Assembly (NCBI GenBank): GCA_036924085.1
Contig: JAVGWX010000025.1
Coordinates: forward strand, 23,950,752-24,014,751
Length of the DNA stretch: 64,000 bases
Source of the DNA: Ariolimax columbianus
Lineage: Eukaryota; Mollusca; Gastropoda; Stylommatophora; Arionidae
Direction: 5' to 3'
Under the pieces are notes generated by a model that was given only the letters and a program-made list of their open reading frames with translations, was not told the origin of the DNA and searched no databases. Position numbers and translations under genes: made by a program. The number at the start of each line of letters is the position of its first letter. Position 1 is the first letter of the stretch. Below are positions 53,911-63,000 of the stretch, piece after piece.

Positions 53911-56900
53911 TTGGTTTAATTTCGTTAAGATTGCTTTAGTTTGGTTAAGATTGGATTAGTTTGGTTAAGATTAGTTTAGTTTAGTTAAGATTGATTAAGC
54001 TTTTTTAATATTGGTCTATTTTGGTCAAGATTGGTTCAGTTTCGTTAAGATTGGTTTAGTTTGGTTAAGATTAGTTTAGTTTGGTTAAGATTGGTTCGGC
54101 TTGGTTAAGATTGGTTTAGTTTTGTTAAGATTAGTTTAGTTTAGTTAAAATTGAATTAGCTTTTTTAATATTGGTGTAGTTTTGTCAAGATTGATTTAAA
54201 TTTGTTAAGATTGGTTTAGTTTGGTTTAGATTGGTTTAGTTTAGTTAAGATTTGTTTAGTTTGGTTAAAATTGGTTAAGTTTTGTAAAAATTGGTTTGGT
54301 TGGGTTAAGATTGGTTTACTTTGGTTAAGATCGGTTTAGTTTAGTTAAGATTGGTTTTTTTTGGTTAAGATTGGTTTAGTTTGGTTCAAATTGGTTTAGT
54401 TTGGTTAAGATTGGTTTATTTTGGTTAAGATTGGTTCAGTTTGGTTTAAGATTGGTTTAGTTTTGTTAAGATTCGTTTATTTTATTTAAGAATGGTTTAG
54501 TTTGGTTACGACTGCTTTAGTTTGGTTAAAATTGGTTTAGCTTTGTTAAAATTGCTTTAGTTTGGTTACGATTGGTTTAGTTTCGTTAAGATTGCTTTAG
54601 TTTGGTTAAGATTGGATTAGTTTTGTTAAGATTAGTTTAGTTTAGTTAAGATTGATTAAGCTTTTTTAATAATGGTCAAGTTTGGTTAAGATTGTTTTAG
54701 TTTGGTTAAGATTAGTTTATTTAGTTAAGATTGATTAAGCTTTTTTAATATTGGTCTAGTTTGGTCAAGATTGGTTAAACTTTGTTAAGATTGGTTTAGT
54801 TTGGTTGATTGATTTAGTTTAGTTAACATTTATTCAGTTTGGTTAAGATTGGTTTAGTTTGGTTAAGATTAGTTTACTTTGGTTAAGATTGGTTTAGTTT
54901 GGTTAAGATAGATTTAGTTTGTTTAAGATTGCTTTAGTTTGGTTAAGATTGGTTTATTTGGTTAAAATTGCTTTAGTTTGCTTAAGATTTGTGTAGTTTG
55001 GTTAAGATTGGTTTAGTTTGGTTAAGATTGGTTAAGTTTGGTTAAGATTTAAGTTAGTTTGGTTGAGATTGGTTTATTTTGGTTAAGATTGGTTTAGCTT
55101 GGTTAATATTGGTGTAGTTTAGTAATAATTTTTTTTGCTTGTTCAAGATCCGTTTAATTTGGTTAAGATTGTTTTTTTTGGTTAAGATTGGTATAGTTTG
55201 GTTAAAATTGGTTTAGTTTGGTGAAGATTGGAATAGTTTCGTTAAGATTGATTTAGTTTGGTTTAGTTTGGTTAAGATTGGTTTAGTTTGGTTAAGATTG
55301 GTTTAGTTTCTGAAAGATTGGTTTAGTTTGGTTAATATTGATTTTATTTGCTTAAGATTAGTTTAGTTTTGTTAAGATTGGTTTACTTTGGTTAAAATTG
55401 GTTTAGTTTGGTTAAGATTGGTTTAGTTTGGTTAAGATTAGTTTATTTAGTTAAGATTGATTTAGCTTTTTTAATATTGGTCAAGTTTGGTTAAGATTTG
55501 TTTAAGTTTGTTAAGATTGGTTTAGTTTGGTTAAGATTGGTTTGGCTTGGTTAGAATAGTTTTATTTTGGTTAAGATTGATTTAGTTTGGTTAAGATTGA
55601 TTTAGTTTGGTTGAGATTGGTTCATTTGGTTAAGATTGCTTTAGTTTGCTTAAGATTTGTTTAGTTTGGTTAAGTTTGGGTTGGCTTGGTTAAGATTGGT
55701 TTATTTTGGTTAAGATTGGTTTAGTTTGGTTAAGAGTGGTTTAGTTTGGTTAAGATTGGTTTAGTTTGGTTAAGATTGGTTTAGTTTGGTTAAGCTTGCT
55801 TTAGTTTGGTTAAGATTGGTTTAGTTTGGATTAAGATTCGTTTAGTTTGGTTAAGATTGGTTTAGTTTGGTTAAGATTGCTTTAGTTTGGTTAAGATTGG
55901 TTTAGTTTGGTTAAGATTGGTTTAGTTTGGTTAAGATTGCTTTAGTTTGGTTAAGATTGGTTTAGTTTGGTTAAGTTTGTTTAGTTTCGTTAAGATTGGT
56001 CTAGTTTGGTCAAGATTGGTTTAGCTTGGTTAAGATTGGTTTAGCTTGCTTCAGATTTGTTGAGTTTGGTTAAGATTGGTTCGGCTTGGTTAAGATTGGT
56101 TTAGTTTTGTTAAGATTAGTTTAGTTTAGTTAAGATTAATTAAGCTTTTTTAAAATTGGTCTAGTTTGGTTAAGATTGCTTTAGTTTGGTTAAGATTGTT
56201 TTAGTTTGGTTAAGATTGCTTTAGTTTGGTTAAGATTGGTTTAGTTTGGTTAAGATTGCTTCAGTTTGATTAAGATTGGTTTAGTTTGGTTAAGATTGGT
56301 TTAGTTTGGTTAAGATTGCTTCAGTTTGGTTAAGATTGGTTTAGTTTAGTTAATATTGGTGTAGTTTGGTTAAGATTGGTTTAGTTTGGTTAAGATTGGT
56401 TAAAATTGGTTTAGTTTGGTTAAGATTAGTTTGGTTTCGTTAAGATTGGTTTGGCTTGGTTAAGATTGGTTTAGTTTTGTTAAGATTAGTTTAGTTTAGT
56501 TAAGATTGGATTAGTTTGGTTAAGATTAGTTTAAATTTGTTAAGATTGGTTTAGTTTGGTTTAGATTGGTTTAGTTTAGTTAAGATTTGTTTAGTTTGGT
56601 TAAAAATGTTTTAGTTTTGTAAAAATTGGTTTGGTTGGGGTAAGATTGGTTTACTTTGGTTAAGATTGGTTTAGTTTGGTTAAAATCTGTTTAGTTTGGT
56701 TAAAATTGGTTTAGTTTGGTTAAGATTGGTTCAGTTTGGTTAAGATTGGTTTAGTTTCGATAAGAATGGTTTTGTTTGGTTAAGATTGGTTTAGTTTGGT
56801 TAAAATTGGTTTAGTTTGGTTAAGATTTCTTCAGTTTGGTTAAGATTGGTTTAGTTTTGTTGAGATTGGTTTGTTTTGGTTAAGATTGGTTTAGTTTAGT

Positions 56901-59900
56901 TAATATTGGTGTAGTTTGGTTATAAATTTTTTACCTTATTTAAGATCGGTTTAATTTGGTTAAGATTAGTTTAGTTTGGTTAAGATTAGTTTAGTTTGGT
57001 TAAGATTGGTTCGGCTTGGTTAAGATTGGTTTAGTTTTGTTAAGATTAGTTTAGTTTAGTTAAAATTGAATTAGCTTTTTTAATATTGGTGTAGTTTTGT
57101 CAAGATTGGTTTAAATTTGTTAAGATTGGTTTAGTTTGGTTTCGATTGGTTTTGTTTAGTTAAGATTTGTTTAGTTCGGTTAAAATTGGTTTAGTTTTGT
57201 AAAAATTGGTTTGGTTGGGTTAAGATTATTTAGTTTGGTTAAGATTAGGTCAGCTTGGTTAAGATTGTTTTAGTTTGGTTAAGAATGATTTAGTTTGGTT
57301 AAGATTGCTTTAGTTTAGTTAAGATTGGCTTAGTTTTGTCAAGATTGGTTTATATTTGTTAAGATTGGTTTAGTTTGGTTTAGATTGGTTTTGTTTAGTT
57401 AAGATTTGTTTAGTTTGGTTAAAATTGGTTTAGTTTTGTAAAAATTGGTTTGGTTGGGTTCAGATTGATTTACTTTGGTTAAGATTGGTTCAATTTGGTT
57501 AAGTTTGGTTTAGTTTCGATAAGATTGGTCTAGTTTTGTTAAGATTGGTTTAGTTTATTTAAGAATGGTTCAGTTTGGTTACGATTGCTTTAGTTTGGTT
57601 AAGATTGGTTTAGCTTGGTTAAAATTGCTTTAGTTTGGTTAAGATTGGTTTAATTTCGTTAAGATTGCTTTAGTTTGGTTAAGATTGGATTAGTTTGGTT
57701 AAGATTAGTTTAGTTTAGTTAAGATTGATTAAGCTTTTTTAATATTGGTCTAGTTTGGTCAAGATTGGTTCAGTTTCGTTAAGATTGGTTTAGTTTGGTT
57801 AAGATTAGTTTAGTTTGGTTAAGATTGGTTCGGCTTGGTTAAGATTGGTTTAGTTTTGTTAAGATTAGTTTAGTTTAGTTAAAATTGAATTAGCTTTTTT
57901 AATATTGGTGTAGTTTTGTCAAGATTGGTTTAAATTTGTTAAGATTGGTTTAGTTTGGTTTAGATTGGTTTAGTTTAGTTAAGATTTGTTTAGTTTGGTT
58001 AAAATTGGTTTAGTTTTGTAAAAATTGGTTTGGTTGGGTTAAGATTGGTTTACTTTGGTTAAGATCGGTTTAGTTTGGTTAAGATTGGTTTATTTTGGTT
58101 AAGATTGGTTTAGTTTGGTTCAAATTGGTTTAGTTTGGTTAAGATTGGTTTATTTTGGTTAAGATTGGTTCAGTTTGGTTTAAGATTGGTTTAGTTTCGA
58201 TAAGATTGGTTTAGTTTTGTTAAGATTCGTTTATTTTATTTAAGAATGGTTTAGTTTGGTTACGATTGCTTTAGTTTGGTTAAAATTGGTTTAGCTTTGT
58301 TAAAATTGCTTTAGTTTGGTTACGATTGGTTTAGTTTCTTTAAGATTGCTTTAGTTTGGTTAAGATTGGATTAGTTTTGTTAAGATTAGTTTAGTTTAGT
58401 TAAGATTGATTAAGCTTTTTTAATAATGGTCAAGTTTGGTTAAGATTGTTTTAGTTTGGTTAAGATTAGTTTATTTAGTTAAGATTGATTAAGCTTTTTT
58501 AATATTGGTCTAGTTTGGTCAAGATTGGTTAAACTTTGTTAAGATTGGTTTAGTTTGGTTGATTGATTTAGTTTAGTTAACATTTGTTCAGTTTGGTTAA
58601 GATTGGTTTAGTTTGGTTAAGATTAGTTTAGTTTGGTTAAGATTGGTATGGCTTGGTTAAGATTGATTTAGTTTGGTTAAGATTGGTTTAGTTTGGTTAA
58701 AATTGATTTAGTTTGGTTAAGATTGCTTTAGTTTGCTTAACATTTGTTTAGTTTGGTTTAGATTGTTTTAATTTTGTTAAGATTGGTTTAGTTTGGTTAC
58801 TATTGGTTTAGTTTGGTTAAGATTGGTTTAGTTTGGTTAAGATAGATTTAGTTTGTTTAAGATTGCTTTAGTTTGGTTAAGATTGGTTTATTTGGTTAAA
58901 ATTGCTTTAGTTTGCTTAAGATTTGTGTAGTTTGGTTAAGATTGGTTTAGTTTGGTTAAGATTGGTTAAGTTTGGTTAAGATTTAAGTTAGTTTGGTTGA
59001 GATTGGTTTATTTTGGTTAAGATTGGTTTAGCTTGGTTAATATTGGTGTAGTTTAGTAATAATTTTTTTTGCTTGTTCAAGATCCGTTTAATTTGGTTAA
59101 GATTGTTTTTTTTGGTTAAGATTGGTATAGTTTGGTTAAAATTAATTTAGTTTGGTGAAGATTGGAATAGTTTCGTTAAGATTGATTTAGTTTGGTTTAG
59201 TTTGGTTAAGATTGGTTTAGTTTGGTTAAGATTGGTTTAGTTTCTGAAAGATTGGTTTAGTTTGGTTAATATTGATTTTATTTGCTTAAGATTAGATTAG
59301 TTTTGTTAAGATTGGTTTACTTTGGTTAAAATTGGTTTAGTTTGGTTAAGATTGATTTAGTTTGGTTAAGATTAGTTTATTTAGTTAAGATTGATTTAGC
59401 TTTTTTAATATTGGTCAAGTTTGGTTAAGATTTGTTTGGCTTGGTTAGAATAGTTTTATTTTGGTTAAGATTGATTTAGTTTGGTTAAGATTGATTTAGT
59501 TTGGTTAAGATTGGTTCATTTGGTTAAGATTGCTTTAGTTTGCTTAAGATTTGTTTAGTTTGGTTAAGTTTGGGTTGGCTTGGTTAAGATTGGTTTATTT
59601 TGGTTAAGATTGGTTTAGTTTGGTTAAGATTGGTTTAGTTTGGTTAAGATTGGTTTAGTTTGGTTAAGATTGGTTTAGTTTGGTTAAGCTTGCTTTAGTT
59701 TGGTTAAGATTGGTTTAGTTTGGATTAAGATTCGTTTAGTTTGGTTAAGATTGGTTTAGTTTGGTTAAGATTGCTTTAGTTTGGTTAAGATTGGTTTAGT
59801 TTGGTTAAGATTGGTTTAGTTTGGTTAAGATTGCTTTAGTTTGGTTAAGATTGGTTTAGTTTGGTTAAGTTTGTTTAGTTTGGTTAAAATTGGTTTAGTT

Positions 59901-60006
59901 TTGTAAAAATTGGTTTGGTTGGGTTAAGATTGGTTTACTTTGGTTAAGATCGGTTTAGTTTGGTTAAGATTGGTTTATTTTGGTTAAGATTGGTTTAGTT
60001 TGGTTC
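53911..60006. repeat. Satellite block I: terminal block with a 3,734-bp offset, interrupted on the right
   Basis: Markers step by 3,734 bp: GTTAGAATAG from 51,816 to 55,550, and TTGGTTCAGTTTCG from 54,031 to 57,765. The next step, 55,550 to 59,444, is 3,894 bp. That is explained by about 200 bp missing near 54,87x in the earlier copy and about 40 bp missing near 59,43x in the later one. From about 59,880 the sequence jumps register and matches 57,99x-58,121 at an offset of 1,885 bp, ending in GGTTC, where the retrotransposon tail begins. Units before ~59,700 are unusually uniform consensus copies. Confidence 0.75.
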
Positions 60007-60021
60007 TTCTTCTTCTTCTTC
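60004..60021 (-). repeat. (GAA)6 3' tail of the retrotransposon
   Basis: The plus strand shows six TTC triplets, which read as (GAA)6 at the 3' end of the minus-strand element. The first TTC (60,004-60,006) is ambiguous because the neighbouring satellite variant GGTTC supplies the same bases. Several I-group LINEs end in a short simple repeat rather than poly(A), so this fits the domain-based assignment and marks the true 3' terminus. Confidence 0.9.
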
Positions 60022-60032
60022 TGCGTACACAG
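60022..60032 (-). other. 11-nt 3' untranslated stretch of the retrotransposon
   Basis: Between the ORF2 stop codon (TGA at 60,035-60,033, minus strand) and the first GAA of the tail there are only 11 nt, CTGTGTACGCA. No AATAAA-type polyadenylation signal is present here or in the tail. If the element uses a 3' RNA structure for recognition by its RT, that structure must lie mainly inside the coding sequence. Confidence 0.85.
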
Positions 60033-63000
60033 TCAGACAGTAACCATTATTTTTTCGAAAAAAGCAGCGGTCATCCTGAGACTCTCGCCACTACCATACA
60101 GCTTGTCTTGCAGTTCCACTGGCAATGGCCACATCTGCTCTCTCTGATCCTCGTATGTCGGGCAGTTCTGCAGCAGATGTTCAGTGGTCATTTTACCAGT
60201 ACCGCACGGGCATTCGTCGGTACACCCTATCTTCAGTTTGTTGAATAGGTGGTACCTCAGTCTGTTGTGGCCAGTGCGAAGTCTGAAGACAACGACCTGC
60301 TCTCTTCGGTTCAACTGGTAATAGGCATCGTTTTTGGTGTAACCAGTATGTTCGGTTTCCCATTTGGACATGTACCTGGCTTTGATAAGCCGTTTTGACT
60401 CTTCGTACGTCATACTGGTATCTGTTTGTGGTAGTCTTGCACCTTCTTTTGCCAGTCTGTCTGCCTCCTCGTTTCCTTGGATGTTGCAGTGTGACGGAAC
60501 CCACTGTATCACCACCCTTTTTGGTGCGGACTGCTGGCACAGTTTGCAGAGTGCTGCTCTTAAGTCATTAAGCTCAGTGTTCTTCTGGCTTTTTAGCGCT
60601 GTGACTACTTCGAGAGCATCTGTCAGCAAGACTATATGGCTCTCATTTTCACTGTGTGTTGCCATTTCTTCCACTGCCGCCCTCAGTGCCTCTGCCTCTG
60701 CTCTGAAATTGCTTGTGTACTTACCAGTAGCGAATGACAGTGTTATATTTGTGCCATTTGGTAGGTTCAGGAATGCTCCTGCCCCTCCGTTCTGTGTAGT
60801 GTTTGTTACAGAACCGTCGGTGTATGCATGGGTCCAGTCCATGCTTGGGTAGCTTTTCGTTATGAAGCTTAGGGTAGTGTCTCTCCTTTCTTTCTCACTC
60901 TGGCAGTTTTTGTTTGCAATACCTGGTATATTTTCTACCACCTCTGGAAATATATCCTGCCTCCAAGTAGGTTTTCGTACAGTAGTGATGGGTTTTGGTG
61001 TTGTTAGTGCGTTTGTGGGATCTTCGTGCATCTTTGCTTTGGCTATTTCTGCAAAGTTTCTCCGCTTCAGTTTCCCATTTCCCAGATTGTTTAGTCTCTG
61101 GTACATTGGATGGTCCGTCAGTCTTCGGAGTTTCTCTGACTGCAGCTGGGCTCTGCAGTCTCTTCTATCGGTCATGGATTGCAGTCTTGTAATCTTTTCA
61201 AGTTCTACAATTGGCGTTGACTTCATGCCACCTGTTATGATTCTCATGGCTTGGTTTTGAAGTTTGTTAACTTTATCGAAGTTTGCCTTCGCTGCTGTTG
61301 TCCATGCCGCAATGCCATACTCGAGAACTGGTCTCACTCTTCCAGTGTACAGTTTCTTTAGTATGCTTTCGTCTGCTCCCCAGCTTGTGCCAGCAAGTTT
61401 CCTCATGATCGCCATTCTTTCTCTGGCTTTCATTCGGTTTCTCTCAATCTGACTTTTCCAAGTCATGCGCCGATCAAATGTGACTCCCAGATAGGTTGGG
61501 TTGTCGTTTGGCTGCAGGATTTTGCCGTTTAGGCTTAATTTGGTACTTTGGGGTTTTAATGAGAGCGAGAATATTGTGCACGTGGTTTTCTCCTCGTTTA
61601 TTTTTACCAGCCATGAGTTCGCCCACTCTTCCAGCGATGTTAGGGCCGTTTGCATCCGGTTTCTTGCTATGGTGAGATTCTTTTCAGAGGTCCACATAGC
61701 CAGATCGTCTGCAAACATTGAGCTATGTACTCTTCTTGGTATATTCTCTGTAATATCGTTTATATATACCAGAAAGAGTGTGGGTGACAGTACTCCCCCT
61801 TGGGGTACTCCCTGCTCGAGTGCCACCTTTTTGCTCATCTGCCCTTGTACTTGGACTCTGGCCGTTCTTTGTTTGAGGTAGTGGTTGATCCACTTGTACA
61901 TCTTCCCACAGACATCACTTCTTCTCAGCTTGACTCTAAGTCCGTCCTTCCAGACTTTGTCAAATGCCTTTTCCAGATCCACCCAGACAGCTACTGTGTG
62001 CTTCTGTGCCTGGTAGGCATCTTCTATCTCCTGGGCTATGAGGATGACCTGGTCCTCAGTGGATCTGTGCTGTCTAAAGCCGGCTTGCTGTGGGATTAGA
62101 ATTCGTTTTTCTTCCAGATGCCACATCAGTCTGGTGTTTATCATCCGTTCCATCAGCTTGCCGACACAGCTCAGTAGGCTTATGGGCCTGTATCCATTCG
62201 GATCTGTTTTATCTTTTCCTGTTTTTGGTACTGGTACCAGTATTGCATCCTTCCATGCCTGGGGTACAATACCCCTTTTCCAGCTTTGGTTCAGGACTGA
62301 TAGTAGTTTTTTCTTCGCTGTTTGGCCCAGCCCCATCAGCATTTCGTTTGTTATCCCGTCTTTTCCGGGAGATTTCCTTTTCTTTAGTGTTCTCATAGCC
62401 TCTTCCATTTCACGCATGGTTAGTTTGGCCATCATGTGCTCTTCAGGAGCCGTATTTATGTTTTCGTGTCGCTTTAGCTCTTCGCTAATGTCTGTATGCT
62501 TATCTGCAGGGACCTCGATGTGGTTTGCTCTGGCATAGTGATCGACAAAGGCGTTTGCGGCTTTCTTACCTGTGATCAAGTTCTCGCCCTGCTTGATAGT
62601 AATTTGTTTATTGGACGGGGTTTCGTCGTTCATGGCTCTGACTAGCTTCCATAGCTTGTTCCCTTCTTTGTCCAGGTTTAAACTTTCCGTTTTGTTTTTC
62701 CAACTTTCTCTTGCTGTTTGCTTGAGAGTGTGTTTGTGCTTCGCCGTGGCGGCTTTGAGGGCGATGTTCGCCTCCATGGATTTTTCACGTTCTGCCACGT
62801 TCCTAGCATTTGTTACTGCATCTTCCACTTTCTGTAACTCATCATTCCAGTAGGGCTTATAGTTTTTCCTAGCTCCTCTTGGGATGGTTTCAGTGGCGGC
62901 TTGCATTATTGCCTTGCTTAGGCTCTCTACCATGGGCTTCATTTTGGTGTTTCGTGTGTTGATGGTTTCACACAGCCCATCTGTCAGGATTGCAAATCTG

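Larger units (their letters stand above)
1..60006. repeat. 20-bp satellite array, about 60 kb, G/T-rich on the plus strand
   Basis: The whole region is a head-to-tail array of a 20-bp unit with consensus GGTTTAGTTTGGTTAAGATT. Point variants and occasional 1-bp or 10-bp register shifts occur throughout, and I saw no inverted segments. The consensus is 50% T, 30% G, 20% A and 0% C, so C appears only in variant units. TAA and TAG recur in the unit, and because 20 is not a multiple of 3 they fall in all three frames. The complementary strand has the same problem, so no protein is encoded. Variant units form higher-order repeats that change along the array and are listed separately. The array runs off the left edge and is broken on the right by a retrotransposon. 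A centromeric, pericentromeric or subtelomeric role is possible but is inference; I do not recognise a named satellite family. Confidence 0.98.

Noticed and set aside
1..60006. Telomere repeat array
   Set aside because: The half-unit contains GGTTTAG, a rotation of the TTTAGGG telomere repeat, but the period is 10/20 bp rather than 5-7, GGG runs are essentially absent, and higher-order repeats are unlike a telomere tract.
1..60006. CRISPR array
   Set aside because: Units are contiguous with no unique spacers between them, and the neighbouring element is a eukaryotic LINE.
1..60006. Coding tandem repeat (repetitive protein gene)
   Set aside because: TAA and TAG occur in the consensus, and a 20-bp period moves them through all frames on both strands, so no long frame is open.
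1..60006. G-quadruplex-forming array
   Set aside because: Only GG pairs spaced about 8 nt apart are present, which would allow at best weak two-tetrad structures; I do not claim them.
60193..60540. Second minus-strand frame of 115 codons
   Set aside because: It overlaps the RNase H and C-terminal part of ORF2 in another frame and has no motif; the ORF2 frame explains this DNA.
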